NCBI GenBank assembly: GCA_036874045.1
Contig: CM072343.1
Location: forward strand, 15,706,001 to 15,770,000
Reading direction: 5' to 3'
From: Cymodocea nodosa
Lineage: Eukaryota; Streptophyta; Magnoliopsida; Alismatales; Cymodoceaceae
Length of the DNA: 64,000 nt
Position 1 is the first letter of the stretch; each line of letters starts with the position of its first letter. Position numbers and translations under genes: made by a program. Shown here piece after piece: positions 1 to 14,785 of this stretch. The notes beneath the pieces are model-generated. The model saw only the letters and a program-made list of their open reading frames with translations. It ran no database searches and was not told the DNA's origin.

Positions 1-1187
1 ATGATAATTAAAGTAGGATAGAATCAAAGTACAAAATAAAATCACACAAAGTAATTTTAGGTAGTACACCACTAACGACTAATCCACCTTCAAGACATAG
101 CTTGAATTTCATTAAGTATTTAAACATTTATAACCCTTGCTTTCAGGTCAAGGTAAGAACCAATTTCTTGAGCTTTTAAGTAGAAGCTTAGTAACTAACA
201 CTTTGAACTTTTAAGTCTAAGCTCTTAATCAATCTTAAGTTTTAAGGTATAAACTCACGAACTAACACTTTGAAGTTTTCAACCAGAGCTTTTTATACTT
301 GAATATGCTTGAGTGTTCTTTAATTTTGCATTTGCTAAATCTGTATTATAATTTCTGTATAGTTCTGTGTATAAATGTGTATGATGATCGTTCCTCTTTT
401 TCTTTCACTTATTGATCATACTTATACCAGGAGGTATAATGATCATATTCTTTCAATAGTATTTGTTATTTTGTATTTACTGAATAATCAATCCCAAGTA
501 TAGTAAGTTACCGTTCAATATAATTTAAATATATTGTATTCTTAAAACCTTTCGAAAATTTGACTAATTATCTTGAAACTATCTAAAAAATTCAAACAGT
601 TATTCTGAAACTTGAACAATTATTCTTTTTGGCTTGTCACGTGAATCTTCAAGTTCTACATGTGAATTTTCTTAGTTTCGGATAGTTTGTTTGAAACCCT
701 TCGAAAACTTGAATAATTATTTTGTAACTATCCAAAAAACTCAAACAGTTATCTTGTAATTATCCGAAGAACTCGAACAATTATCCTTTTATGCTTATCA
801 CGTGATTCTTTAAGTTTTGCACGTGAGTTTTCTTAGTTTTGGACAATTTACTGGAAATCCTTTAAAAACTCGAATAGTTATCTTATAACTATTTGAAAAC
901 TCAAACAATTATCTTGTAATTATCCGATTGACCTTTCCATCTTGTAGTTGTTCTGTAATTTGAAATTTGGACAGTTTAACTTGAAACCTTTCAAAAAGAC
1001 TGTGAAACCTTTTGACCAACTGTGAGACTATTTGATTTACTGTAACTCAATAATTTTCTTTATTGTTCTTCTGAATCAATATTCCTTTAACATGTTTGAC
1101 CTTTGTTTGTCTTTCATCTATACCTGTGAAATACATTTTAATATCTCATATGAATTTTTGTATTATCAAAACATAAGGATTCTAACA
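1..1187 (-). repeat. 3' LTR of left-edge Copia
   Basis: In element sense it begins TGTTAGAATCC at 1187. It aligns with 6200-7197 through many shared words such as gatcatacttataccag and caattttgcatttgc. It contains several ~40-base repeats of the type aactcgaacaattatc, and CACGTG boxes near 638, 799 and 820. Its left end (60-260) holds diverged copies of the ~34-base unit that is clearer in the right-edge LTR. Confidence 0.82.
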
Positions 1188-4100
1188 ATCTTTTCCTTTT
1201 TGATAATGACAAAATCTTTTACATTAAATTACACGTATTTTATTTCCTAAATTATTTTTATATAAGGAATTATATAGAACATAAATGATACAAAAATTTA
1301 CAATTTGTATAGTATAATATAGAGTTAATCTCTCCCATTGTCTATGTGCTGATCATTTCTTAATATTGTAATATTCATATTTCTCCTACTTTTTGTCATT
1401 CTCTAAAAAGGATTTCTCCCCTTTTGATTTTGAGTTGTTTAATAGATTTTCATATTACTCTCCTCCTGAGAGAATGCATTAACTAAATTCCTACAAAAGG
1501 ACATGTTAACATAAAACAAGCTCCTATATGGTGAGCTTGAGTTGTGATGATAATATACATGAATAATTGCATCATAAGTCATATATGAAACAAATACCTA
1601 GATTTCTTCTAATATAATTAAATGTTAACTCATTTAAGGATTTAGTGAAAATGTCTGTAAGTTGATTTTCTATTGGGACATACTTAAGTGAGATATGACA
1701 TTTTTCTACATGATCTCTTAAAAAGTGATGTTTGATTTCAATATGCTTTAATTTGGAATGAAGTATTATATTTTTTGACAAATTTATAGCACTACTGTTA
1801 TTACAGTATATTTTTGTATTCTGAATTTTTAATCTATAATTGACTAATGTTTGTTGTATCTATAAAATTTGAGTACAACACAAACTTGTTGCTATGTATT
1901 CTATTTCAATAGTGGATAGTGAAATACAATTTTATTTTCTATTGAACTAAAAAATTAAAGAATTTCTAGAGTAGCTAATATGTTTCACTTACGCTTTTTC
2001 TATCTGATTTGCTATCTGCATAATCTACATCATTATATTCTGTTAACATTAAATTGCTATTAGTTGAGTAAGATACTCTAAAGTCTTTAGTGTCTTGTAA
2101 ATACTTAAATATTCTCTTTATTGATTTTAGATGTGATTCTTTTGATGATACTTGAAATCTTGCACATAAGCATACACTAAAAATGATGTTAAACCTATTT
2201 ACTGATAAATACAGAAGATATCCAATCATACTTCTGTATTTCTTTTGATCTATTGTAGTACTTGAATCATTACTTTGAAGTTTAGTATTTAAACTTATTG
2301 AGGTATTTGCAGATTTAATGTTTTCAAAACCAAATTTTTTCAAAATTTTCTTGTAGTATTTTTCTTAATTAACAAAGATGTCATTTTTCATCTAATGAAT
2401 TTGTAACCTTAAGAAAAATTTCAATTCTCCCATCAAGCTCATTTCAAACTTATTTTTCATCAAATTTTGAAACTCATGATATAATTTTTCAAATGTAGTA
2501 CCAAAAATAATATCAACATAGATCTAAACAATCATCATGTGTAAATCAATTATTTTGATAAATAAAGTGTTGTCCACTTTGATTATACTGAATTTATTAT
2601 CAATCAAAAACTTTTTCAGTTTATCATACCATGTCCTAGGTATCTATTTCAATCTATATAAGGTTTTGTTCAATTTGTAGATGTGATCCGATTTTTCTTC
2701 ATCTTCAAAACTTGATGGCTATTTAACAAAAACATCTTCTTGTATATCTCCATTTAGAAAAGTACAATTAACATTCATCTAATATAACTTGATTTTCATA
2801 TTACAACCAAATACAAGTAACATTTTAATGGCTTCAATTTTGACTATAGATGTAAAAGTTTCTTCATAATCAATACCTTCTTGCTGATTATATCATTGTG
2901 CAATTAGTGTAACTTTATTTTTAATAATGTTCCCTTCATCATCCAGTTTATTTCTAAATACCCATTTAGTTTCAATAATTGTTTTCCCAATTGGTTTCTT
3001 TACTAATTCTCAAATATTATTTTTTTGAAACTAATTTAATTATTCTTGCATAGTCATGATCCAATAATTGTTATTTCAAACTTCATCAACTGATTTTGGT
3101 TCAATTTCTAACATGAATGCATAATAGTTGCATATATTTTATATCCTGCTTCTTGTCTACACTCCTTTGTTTATGTTTTCAATTATTTATTTTATTGGAT
3201 GATCTATTCTAATTTTCTAAGTTTGTTCTTTCTGTTCTAATACCTGAGAATTGAATTTCTACTTAGATTTATCATTTTCATATTCTTTATTCTGACTTTC
3301 ACTATCAAACTTCAGATTTTTCATATTTTGTATCAAATCTTCATTAAACTGAACATTTATTGTTTCCTCTACTCTTCTATATTTTTAAAATATACTCTAT
3401 AAACTTTGCTTCTAAAGGAATAACCAACTAATGTGGCAGGAACTGATTTAGAATCAAATTTATCTTTTACATTTTTAGTATTTAAGACAGCATTTACATC
3501 CAAATGTCTTAAAATATTCAATATTTGATGTTTTTCCATACCATAATTTAAATAGTGTCTTATTTAAAATAGACCTAATGTGAGTTCTGTTGGAAATATA
3601 ACATACTATACCTACAACTTCAATCCAAAGAGACTTTAGTAAATTTATAGCATTCAATAAAGTTCTAACCATTTCTTATAATATTCTATTCTTTCTTTTT
3701 ACAACTTCATTTTAAGTTAAAATTTTAGGATAGGAGAATTCATGTAGAATAACAAAATTATTGCACAGGTTTTTAAATTCAGAATTCTCAAATTCTTCTC
3801 CATGATCACTTTTAATTCTCCTTATAGTTAGTTCTTTCTGGTTTTGAATTCTTATGCAAAAATTTTTGAATTTAGTGCATGTTTCACTCTTATGAGTAAA
3901 AAATATAACCCAAGTAAGTCTAGAGAAATTATCTATAATTACAAGTGTATATTTTCATCCTCTTAGACTTAAGGTTTAAGTTAGATTAAATAGATCCAGA
4001 TGTAGTAATTTCAATGACTTTCTAGTGGCAATGTCATTCTTGTCATATAGAGAAGAACTTTTTTACTTGCCTAACATATATTTACTACAGATTTTGTATT

Positions 4101-6199
4101 TCTCAAACTTTAGCTTAGACATTCCCCTAACAAGATTATGCTTGAATAATTTTCTATCTGTCATCATATTTACATATCTAAGTCTCTTATGTTATAATTA
4201 ATCATCCTCACTAGATGTCACTAAATAAGAATCATTTATAGAATTTTTACATAGAAAGTTGAATGCATATATGAAATTATTTTTAAAACCAGTAAATCTA
4301 ATTTTGTTTGAATCTCGATTAGTAACAATTTTTAGTAGTAAATAAAATATTATATCCTCTATCACATAATTGTATTACACTTAGTAAATTTTGTTTTAAG
4401 TTATTAACATGCAATACATTTTTAATTTTACCATTTTTAAATGTAATATTTTTTATAGCAGTAATTTTACATTTTTTATTATTGTCAAATTTAACAGATT
4501 TGGAATTTATTGTTTTAATAGATTCAAGAAATTTCTTCTTACTTATTATATACTTAAAGCATCTATTGTTAAATATCCATCTTAACATTTGAGCTTAAAG
4601 GTCCTTGCAATCTTGTAAATTATACTAAAGTTAAAACTTTTGGTACCTAAATCTTCTTAGGTTCAACAAAATTAGTCCTTAAAATTTTGAATTTATTGTT
4701 TCTTGGTAGTCATATATGATTAGATCTTCTTTTAATGACAAAGACTGTAGTGTCATTTCTATAAGATCAAATCATACCACCATAGTAAGGTATTTGTTAT
4801 AGTGTAGCATATTCAATGTCATATTTAATTCTATTTTGTCTTTGAGATTTTATTATTTTATTTAATCTTTTTTGTCATTGTGTAAACTTACATATAATAT
4901 TTTTCAAATCAATACTTTCATTTTTTAATTTTGTATTTTTTTCCTTTAGTTCAAAGTTATCACAACCGTATTTATCCATTTTAGTTTTTAAATTTCTATT
5001 ATCAATAAGAGCTTTTTCCAATTTAGCAAAAATATTTTCTAAATAAGAATTTAAGTCTTTAATTTCCTTCTTATAATTTTTACATTTTACATATAAGCTA
5101 TTGTTGTATAAAGGAGACTGTTTATATCTAAATTATTATCCTCATTTTCAGAACAATAAGGGGATGTGGAGCATACTTCATGTGTAGTAAAGTACACATT
5201 TGCAGAGGTCTCTTTCTTAGAATTTGAAGAACTACTTGAAGACCTACTATCATCCCAAATAGTTTTCAGTGCCATTTTTTTTTGTCCTTCCACCTTTTTT
5301 CTTATCCAATTGATCATCTTTTGATTGCAATGGACAAAAAGTTTATATATATCCTTGCCTTTTACATTTAAAGTATATAAAAATCATGCTTTTAGAAGTA
5401 CTAATCTTACTATTTTTCTCCATAAATTTTTTAAAATTTCTTGCCAACAAGAGAATCTCATTATCATTTGAGCTTTAAAGCTCCTTAATTGAAAGAAAAG
5501 CAATTTCTTTATTTTTCTTAGTTTGCTTTTCAACAGCTCATTCCTATTTATTTTAGTCTTTTATCTAAACTTCATAAGTTAGTAGATTGTCTAATAATTC
5601 TTCTACAGAGTAATTGTTGAGGTCTTTGGAGTATTGAATAGAAGTAGATTTTTATTTCTATTTCATAGTTAAGCTTCTTAAAATTTTTTGTACCTATTCA
5701 CACAGAAAATTTCTTTCTTAAGCCTTTCAAATTATTAATAATCTAAATGAATCTAAAAAACATCTCAGTAATTAATTCACTTTCATTCATCTTAAATAAT
5801 TCAGGTTTTCTTAATAAAATACTTATTTTAGTGTCTTTCACTTAGTTGATGTCTTCATGTGTAACTTGAAGGATTTTTCAAGTCTCATAAGTAAACTTAC
5901 ATGTAAAGACATTATATTATTCAACAAAAAATGCACAATATATGACATTCAACTCACACGTATCTAGTTAGATAAATTTCTCATCCTCCTCAGTCTAATC
6001 TATTTCATTATTGGTAGGAAGAGATGTTCCAAAAACAACCATCTTCTAGAGTTTCACATCTGAATTCTTGAGGAAATACTTTATTCTATTCTTTCAATAA
6101 TTGTAATTGAATCCATCCAATAGGGGAGGTTTGTAAATATTCCATCTCTCAGCAAATTAAGTCATAAATCTAGATGGTTAAATCTTAGCAGGGATTAAT

Positions 6200-7197
6200 A
6201 TTAACCTTAAGTTTTAAAATATAAATTCACGAATCAATACTTTGAAGCTTTCAACTAGAGTTTGTGCATAGAGAGCTTTCTATACTTGAGTGTTTTTCAA
6301 TTTTGCATTTGCTGAATCTGTATTCTAATTTCTATATAGCTCTGTGTATGAGTGTATATGATGATTGTTCTTTTTCTTTCACTTATTGATCATACTTATA
6401 CCAAGAGGTATAATGATCATATTTCTTTTAACAGTATTTGTCCTTTTGTATTTATTGAACAATCAGTTCCAAATATAATAAGTTACCATTCAATATAATT
6501 CAAATATATTGTATTCTTGAAACCTTTCAAAAATTTGATCAATTGTCTTGAAACTATCCAAAAAACTCGAACAATTATTCTAAAACTATCTGAAAAACTC
6601 GAACAGTTATTAAAAACTATCCGAAAAGCTCGAATAGTTATTCCTTTTAACTTGTCATGTGAATATTTAAGTTCTACACGTGAGTCTTCTTAGTTTCGGA
6701 TAGTTTCTTTGAAACTCTCTAAAAACTCGAACAGTTATTTTATAGCTATCTAAAAAATTCAAATAATTATCCTGTAACTATCTGAAAAACTCAAACAATT
6801 ATCATGTTATGCTTGTCACATGATTCTTTAAATTTTACACGTGAGTCTTCTTAGTTTCGGACAGTTTACTAGAAACCCTTTGAAAACTCAAACAATTATT
6901 TTGTAACTATTCGAAAAACTTAAATAGTTATCTTGTAACTATCTGATTGATCTTTCCATCTTGTAGCTGTTTTGTAATTTGAAATTTAGATAGTTTAACT
7001 TGAAACCTTTCGAAAAGACTATGAAATCTTTCGATCAGCTGTAAGACTATCTAATTTATTGTAACTCAATAATTTTATTTAATGTTCATTTGAATCAATA
7101 TTCCTTTAACTTGTTTAACCTTTGTTTGTCTTTCATTTATACCTATGAAAATAACTCACATGAATTTTTGCATTATCAAAACATAAAGGTTCTAATA
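6200..7197 (-). repeat. 5' LTR of left-edge Copia
   Basis: Partner of the LTR at 1-1187 and collinear with about 235-1187 of it. It lacks the inner tandem-repeat end seen in the other copy. The outer end at 7197 (tctaata) corresponds to tctaaca at 1181-1187. No clear target duplication could be checked because the other end is off the window. Confidence 0.78.
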
Positions 7198-7199
7198 GT

Positions 7200-8750
7200 C
7201 TTCTCTCTCCTAATGATGACCCACGTGATATGTTAGAGGATCCTCTGATGTTACCTAGTGTGCCTCCTCCATTGTAGGTTTATACTTGACAATCACGATA
7301 CGCTATTGATGCCTTGCCTCCATCCTCCAATTCCAGCTACGATGTCTCCTCCACCACCAACTCTAATGACCATCCCATTGCACATTATAAGGGCACTTAC
7401 ACATGTACTCAATACCCCTTATCTAATGTCATTTCTTATGCTAACCTAACTCTCACTTTTTGTAGTTTTTCCTTATCCCTTTTTGTAGAGCTAATTCCTC
7501 GAGATTATCACTAGACACTCCAGACTCAACATTGGAAGACTGCTATGGATGAGGAGATGACAACTGCCCTTTTTTGTGGCACTTGAGACCTTATTTTATG
7601 TCCTGCTGATGCTAATGTCGTCTCTTGCCGATGGGTCTTCACCATCAAGTATCATATTGATGACTCTATTAACTGCTACAAGGTTCACTTTGTTGCTTAA
7701 GGTTTCTCTCAAGAGTATGGTATTAACTATTTTGAAACATTTTCTCTCGTTGCTTGATTGGACTCTGTTCGGGTTCTTTTCTCTTTTGCAATTTGTCACT
7801 TTTGATTGGTTTACCAACTTAATGTCTTTTCTCTATGGTGACTTAGAAGAATAGATATTCATGGAGTAACCTCTAGATTATGTTGCTCAAGGGGTGTCTT
7901 GTATTTGTTGATTGAACAAAGCTCTCTATGACCTTAAACAAAGCCCTAAGGCCTAATTTGCTAAATTTACAACATTATGTAGAGTGTTTGTTTTGGAAGC
8001 TGTTAGGTTGACCATTCTATGTTTATTAAGAAAACTTCTCGCAACATTGTTATTCTTACAATCTATGTTAATGATATGCTCTTGATTGATGTTGATAAAC
8101 CAGGCTTTGATAATACAAAGTAATTCTTGAACCAACATTTTGCTACAAAAGATTTAGGCACTTTTCGATATTTCTTAGGAGTGAAATTTGCATACTCAAA
8201 CACAAAGAGTTGATTATGTTGAGACCTTTTCGTAGTGGTTTGTCTTGACTCTATCAGTATCCTTATCTCCATTGCTATCAATCATTCTTAGGAGATGCAT
8301 CAACTTAATGTCAAGAAGGTTTTCTTTATATTGATTTGTAGGATACAATCTTAATGGAGTAACCTCTTAAGTATGTTGCTTAATGAGAGAACATGATGTG
8401 TCAATTTAAGAAAACTATCTATGATTTAAAACAAAGTCTGTGTGTATGGTTCCACAAGTTTAATGTCATTATCACTAAAGGTGGTTTTACTTTGTGTCAA
8501 ACAAACTACTCAATTTTTGTGAGGAATACATCAACTAGACATATCATTATTATTATTTATGTTGATGACATTCTTGTGACATGAGAATAACTCTCTTAGT
8601 ATAACCAAAACCAGGGAATATCTTATGACTCACTTTGTCACTAGGGATATGGAAAGACTTAACTACTTCTTGGGTATAGAGTTTCTTACGCTAAAGAGAA
8701 AGTATCTCTCTTACAAAGAATGGTATCCACGGTTGTCCAAGTAACAATGT
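7200..8750 (+). mobile_element. Copia reverse-transcriptase scraps
   Basis: Plus-strand remains of two Copia pol pieces head to tail: about 7510-8215 and about 8215-8750. The first shows the WKTAMDEEM and CRWVFTIKY words of Copia RT. The second shows YVDDILV near 8560. No LTRs were found. Both are fossils with many breaks. Confidence 0.75.
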
Positions 8751-9957
8751 GAATTATATCTGACATATTGAAATTGCTAAATCAGAAAAAAGTATGAGAA
8801 AGATTGTGGTGATGGTTACCATGACATGATGATTATTCCTTTGAACCATTAAGCATTGGAGATTTGGGTAAGCTCACTACTTAACATACGATGAAGAAGA
8901 ATATCTATGGTACGACTCCTTGACTTCACCCTGCATCACAGCATTATAAAATTGAACTCATATATATTAAATATAAAGCATATACGAACACTTGGAATGA
9001 TGGATCACAAATATTTTACCCAATATGCTGCCTAATATTTGTACTTGGTGCCTCCTGAAGGAAAAAAAGATTTAGTCAGCATGGCACTAAGTCAATGATC
9101 AATGTACACCAATAAAATATTTCCATCAGTGCAGTTACAGATACGTAAGTGTTGAAACACCAGATGGACATGAATTAGTTATCTGGAAACAACAAAAATC
9201 CTACTGGAATATATATCATTGAGACAATAAATTTCTTTAAAGCAAGATGAACCAAAGGTTGTAAGAAACAATTTCATCTTGCATGCCAAGTGTACTCATG
9301 ATTATCAGTATAGAGTACCAGGTCTTCTCGTCCATATGTGGAAACCACTGTAATTTAGTTGATACCATCTTCAATCGATGATGAGAAAAGATTGAGACCA
9401 ACAAATTACATCTTCTTATATATGCTTGACATAGCAAAACTGAGAAATCAGTCATCTATTATTTTTCAATAAAAGTCACAGACATTATGTGGATGATGAC
9501 TGATTTTTAGTAATGATTTCTAGTTAGAGTCCAAATGGTGGTCTAGTGGCAGAGAAAAACATTCAAAAGGCAAGAAATTTTTGGTCATGAAATCTTTATC
9601 TTCAAGTCAACATCAATCAGAATCCCTGGATAGATAGTATTATGGGAATCAATATAATTATCTCCTTATTTATTGCTAAGAATGATAAGGATTAACTTAT
9701 TCAACATGTTTGACTGTAAAATCATTTTCCTGATTGACTACTTATGGGTATCAGAACTTATTTTTCTGACTTATCTCCTTGTTTACTTATTTTTCTTGCT
9801 TCTTTTTCACACCTTCTTCCTAGTACTTCCTATCCATCTTCACTTATTCAACAACGTATTTGGCCCTAAAATCAGCTTCTTGATTTTCTACTTTTGAATA
9901 TGGGAATTTATTTGTCTGACCTGTCTTCTTATTTACTTTTTTTCCTTTCATTTTGTT
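8751..9957. other. Unassigned 1.2 kb
   Basis: No gene or repeat recognised. A 72-codon minus-strand frame at 9237-9455 has no family resemblance I know. This stretch may be TPC1 3' flank displaced by the Copia insertions, but nothing proves it. Confidence 0.4.
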
Positions 9958-10038
9958 TATTGCAAGTGTAGTTGTGTAATTTCTGTGTAAGAGGGTGCTA
10001 ACCCTTATTAGGGTTTGTCTTATAACTGATTTTAGTGT
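9958..10038 (+). repeat. 5' LTR of Copia A, first part
   Basis: Matches 18792-18875 of the 3' LTR (gtgtaagagggtg, then ttagggttt) and stops at AGTGT, where Copia B enters. The second part resumes at 14907. Confidence 0.85.
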
Positions 10039-10166
10039 TATTGTACAAGTGAAAAAAGGTTTTGGTGTGTATTATTCTTGAAAGAGAAGATACAAGTACA
10101 TATATAGGAAGATAGGATCCATATAAGGATCCATTTACCCAGATAACAACACTAACAACTCTAACA
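10039..10166 (-). repeat. 3' LTR of Copia B
   Basis: 128 bases, in element sense TGTTAGAGTTG to TGTACAATA. It contains a 12-base extra piece (a repeat of the ggatccat word) against the other LTR. A TATA-like tatata lies near its middle. Confidence 0.92.
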
Positions 10167-13100
10167 CTCCCCCTCAAGCTAGAGAGTATATGTTAACTAG
10201 ACTCAGCTTGTTACATAGATAATTGAAAGTTTTGGTTAGAATATTAGCTCGTTCTTTAGAGGAGAGGATATGTAGAGTACAAACAACTCCTCTAGTGACC
10301 AAATTCCTTATATAGTGGCAATCAATCTCAATATGCTTCGTGCGCTCATGAAAGGTCTTATTCTTCGCAATGTATATGGCAGATTGATTGTCACAATACA
10401 TAGTCATTGTCTCATTAACTATCACCTCAAGTTCCCCTAAAAAGGAACTGAGCCATACCATCTCACATCCTGTGAATCTCATGGCTCTATACTCAGCCTC
10501 GACATTAGAGCAAGAGATCACACTTTACTTCTTGCTCCTCCAGGTGACTAAGTTCCCCCCATATAAGTTAGATACCCAGAGGTGGACTTCTTATCTCTTT
10601 TGTCTCCAGCAAAATCAACATCTGAGAAAGCTTCAACCTACAAATGTCCATAACGTTGATACAATAGACCCTTTCCTGGAGCTCCCTTGATGTATGCAAA
10701 CACTCGCAGAGCTCCTTGCCAATGTACACTTCTAGGCTGGTGCATAAATTGACTAAGCAGTTCCACAGTATATGCAATGTCAGGTCTGGTAACGGTGAGA
10801 TAAATGAGTTTACCTACTAGTCTGCGATAGCTCATAAGATCTGACATCTCTTCTGATGACGAATCCCAGAAAGGAGGGTTTTACTCAATAGGTGTAGCCT
10901 CTGGTTTGCACCCTAACATCTCTGTTTTTGTCAGTAAGTCAAAAACATATTTCCTCTGTGACAACATCAACCTCTCCTTTGAGTATGCAAACTCCACTCT
11001 TAGAAAGTACCCTGGACACCTTAGGTCTTTTATTTCAAAGACCGTGCCTAAATGCTCATTGGTTCTAGTGACCCCCTCCTGATCATCACTAGTGAGAAGA
11101 ATATCATTAACATATATTGCTAGAATAGTGTATCCTTGAGCAGACTTATGAATGAACATTGAATGATCAATTGCATGTCTTTGGAAACCACCACGGAACA
11201 AGACACCACTAAGTCTCTCAAATCAGGCTTGTGGACTTTGCTTCAGCCTATAAATCATTTTCTTTAGTCTACACAACATCTGGTCTCCCTGCCTGGTATA
11301 CCCTAGGGGTTGTGTCATATACACCTCTTTAGTCAAATCTCTATATAAGAAAGCATTCATTACATCAAGCTAGTGAAGCTCCCAATCCTTATTAATAGAC
11401 ATAGATAGTAATACTCTAATAGAATTGAGGCAAGCCACTAGAGAGAAAGTTTCTGCATAATCAACCCTATATTCTTGGGTGAAGCTCCTAGCCATAAGCT
11501 GTGTCTTGTGTCTCTCCACTGTATCATCTGGTTTGAACTTCACAGTGAAAACCCATTTGCAAGATACTAGATTGGCATTAGTAGGGCAAGGAACTAGCTC
11601 CCATCTACCATGTGACTACAAGGCTTGCATCTCTTGATCCATGACTTGTTTCCAAGAAGGACATTGTAAAGCTTCCTGGTATGTCTTAGGTACACCCTCA
11701 GACATGACAGATAGAGTAAAATTACGGTAGGAGAAGGTAAGGTGATCATAAGAAATAAACTAGGAGATGAGGTGTTGTGTGCAAGAGCGTGTACCTTTAC
11801 GAAGAGCAATCAGTAATTCATCTAAGGTGGTAGTAGGATCTAAATCTAAGGTGGTCCTTGGTGGAGCCACAGAGACAACCTCGGGTCGTTGTCGCCTTTG
11901 ATACACTTGCATAGGTCTGTCCACCCCAATATGTCAGGGGTCTCCTCCACATGTCTGTCATCAAGAGTGAGGTAAGGCAATAGAGGACTAGTAACATTAG
12001 ATTCCTCAATAGAATCGACCTGTTGTGAAAAATAGGGTTGATTCTTTGAAAATGTGACATCAAAGGAAGTGAAGTACCGTCTTATAGGAGGGTGATAATA
12101 TTTGTACCCTTTTTGGATCCTAGAGTACCAGACAAACACACATTTGAGGGCACGAGCATCAAACTTGTCTAGTCCTGGACTAAGATCCTAAACATAGGTT
12201 GTGCACCAAAATACTTTAGGAGTAAGGTGAAATAATTTCCCATCAGGATAGAGGCAATGTAGAGAAACCTCCCCCCTAAGGGGAGAAGAAGGCATCCTAT
12301 TAATAAGGTAGGCAGCGGTAAAAACAACTTTAGCCCAAAAATATTTGGAAACGTTCATGTGAACGAAAAGAGTCCGTGTGACATCTAGTAAATGACGATG
12401 TTTCCTCTCAGTCATCCTATTTTGTTGGGAGGTGTGAGAACATGTAATCTAACGAAGAACCCCCTTAGAAAGGTAGAAGTTTTGAAAATGAGAGCTCACA
12501 AACTCAAGGGCATTATCAGTCCGAAAACATTTAGAAGTCACAGAGAACTGAGTATTAATTTCATAAACAAAATTTTCAATATAAGTAATAATAGATTTTC
12601 TGTCCTTTAACAAGTACACTCAACAGACATGAGAAAAATCATCAACCAATACAAGATAATACTGATAACCTCTTAAGAAAGTTACCTGACTTGGATCCCA
12701 AACATCACAATGAATCAGATTAAACATAGCTAGGCTCTTTGTAAGAGACACACGGAGGTAAGAAGAACGACTATGTTTGCTAACTTGACAAGACTCACAT
12801 TGAAACTTAAAAATATCAATCCACGGTAATGCTTGCTATAGTTTGTGGATTGAAGGGTAACCAAGACGACGATGCCAGAGGAGAGGCGACACAGTAGTAG
12901 AGGATAATACAGTAGCCAGACCACGTGAAGGTGTATCTTGAGCAAGTATATACTTCCTGGTGCTCCTTTTATGGCCCAAACCAATTCTCATCCTCATACG
13001 TAGATCCTAAAAAGTACAATGGAAGGAAAAGAATGTCACAAAACAAGATAGCTGAGTAGTAATGATACTAATTGAAATCAAGTTAACGAAAAGTTCAGGG

Positions 13101-14389
13101 ACAAGAAGGGTGTTCTCAAGCTGAATATCTGGGGTGGCCTCAACAGTACTATGTTTAGATATCGGGCATGAGCGGCCATCAGCCACAGTGACACTGTGGA
13201 GACTCAGAATTTTCTGGAGACGAGAGAAAAAAGTAGGGCAACCTGTCATGTGCTGAGAGACACCAGAGTTGATAATTCAAAATTGTGCCTCACTTGTACG
13301 CATAGCCATACTAGAAGTGGAAGCCAAGGAAGCCATGGCAATGTGATTGGGGCCTTGTGCCCTCTTCAACCTCTCATACTCTTGTTGAGTAATCACCACA
13401 GAAGCCTCCCTAGATGTACCACCATCAGATTCTGTTACCACTCTCACTCAAGCTGGCTTGTCAAATTTCTCCCAACACTTCTCAGAATAGTAGTTAACTT
13501 TACCACAATAAATGCATGGAGTCTTACGTCACCCAGATCCCCTTTGACTAGATACAAAGTTGGGACGACTCTCTTGTCGGTCAGATGCCCCTTTTATTGT
13601 CAAAGCTGAGCTATCTTGAGTCTCTGTAATAGTCATATTGTCTGCCTTAGAGATACGGAGGACTCAAGCAAAGGCAGATCCTAGGTTAGGTGTAGTGTCT
13701 CCTCCTAGTAGGTGTCCCTGGACTTGAGAGACTAGCTCTGGAGGGAGCCCAAACAAAAACGCAGCGACCTGTAGATCATTCCTGTACCTCTGGAGTGTGG
13801 CCAAGTCAATAGTCGGAGGCTGAAGAGCATTCAACTTCTCAAAGAGTGACCTCATCGTCCCATAATATTCCTGCACAGATTGACTGCCCATCTTGAGTGT
13901 GAAAATCTGCTCATAAATATCATACACCTTCAAGATGTTCCTCTCTTCCACATACATTTGTCTAAGAGTATCCCATATTAGTTTAGCTGGACGAAACATC
14001 ATGACACCCTTAGCTACGGTTGGCTCAATGTTATTCTCTAACCAAGTAACTATAGTAGCATCATCAGCAAACCAGTTATCATACCTTGCCTCATTGATAT
14101 CCATCGGTGGCTGAGTTAGGTATTTACTCTTCCTCTGAGTAGCTACAAAGGTGAGGAAACTCAATGACCATGTGTGATAGTTAAATTCATTAAGTTTCAT
14201 AGATGGCCCTGATAAGGGACGAATCACAGACTCCCTAAACACCATCAAGCCAACAACTAGACCTTTTAGATGGTTTCAGCAGTCACCTTCTACAACCCCA
14301 ATGATTTCAGCAGCCACCTTCTACACTAGGTCAGTAACTCCAACTGACCTAATTACTCTTACTAGTCACCATTCAGGATGACAGTCACG

Positions 14390-14760
14390 GAAGATGTCTA
14401 CAGACAATAGACAGGTTGGCACCGGCAGCAATGGCAGTGGTGGTGCAACTAGTGGCAGCAGCGGTGGCGCGACCAGTGGCAATAGCGGCGGTGGCGATGG
14501 TGGCCACGACGGCTGAAGTGGCAACTCGATCGCGATGGACAGCAGCGGCCACGACAGACGGCGGCCATGACAATGGTGACTGCAATAGACGGTGGTAATT
14601 GGGAGCTACGATAGCAATGACTACGGCTGCGGCCCCAACGACGGCAACTGTAGCCGCAACTACAATGACTGTGGGTGCGACGACAGCGGAAACGGCGACG
14701 ACGACGTTGGCGGCAACGAAGACTGCGACGACCATGGCGATGGTGGCTGGGGGGCCCAGG
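14390..14760 (-). repeat. GC-rich triplet-like leader of Copia B
   Basis: A stretch rich in GCN and ACN triplets (gcggcg, gacgacgac, caatggc). It is open in more than one frame on both strands and reads as Ala/Thr/Val-rich text. It lies between the primer site and gag, so it is an untranslated leader, not a host gene. It is the most GC-rich part of the window. Confidence 0.75.
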
Positions 14761-14785
14761 AAAGTGTGCCCTAGCTCTTATACTA

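Larger units (their letters stand above)
1..7197 (-). mobile_element. Ty1/Copia LTR retrotransposon fossil, left edge
   Basis: A minus-strand Copia. Parts in element order (right to left): 5' LTR about 6200-7197, gag about 5090-6150, gag-pre-integrase about 4320-4590, integrase about 3475-4150, reverse transcriptase about 1975-2950, RNase H about 1570-1790, 3' LTR 1-1187, which probably runs off the window. It is broken in many places and old; the two LTRs differ by many substitutions. Its gag tail (a run of Ser, then VCSTSPYCSEN) matches that of the right-edge element (about 63750-63850), so they are one family in opposite orientation. Confidence 0.88.

Noticed and set aside
9237-9455. 72-codon minus-strand frame considered as the TPC1 last exon
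   Set aside because: It contains SHHRLKM but lacks the basic stretch and LLHHML context of TPC1, and no acceptor fits.
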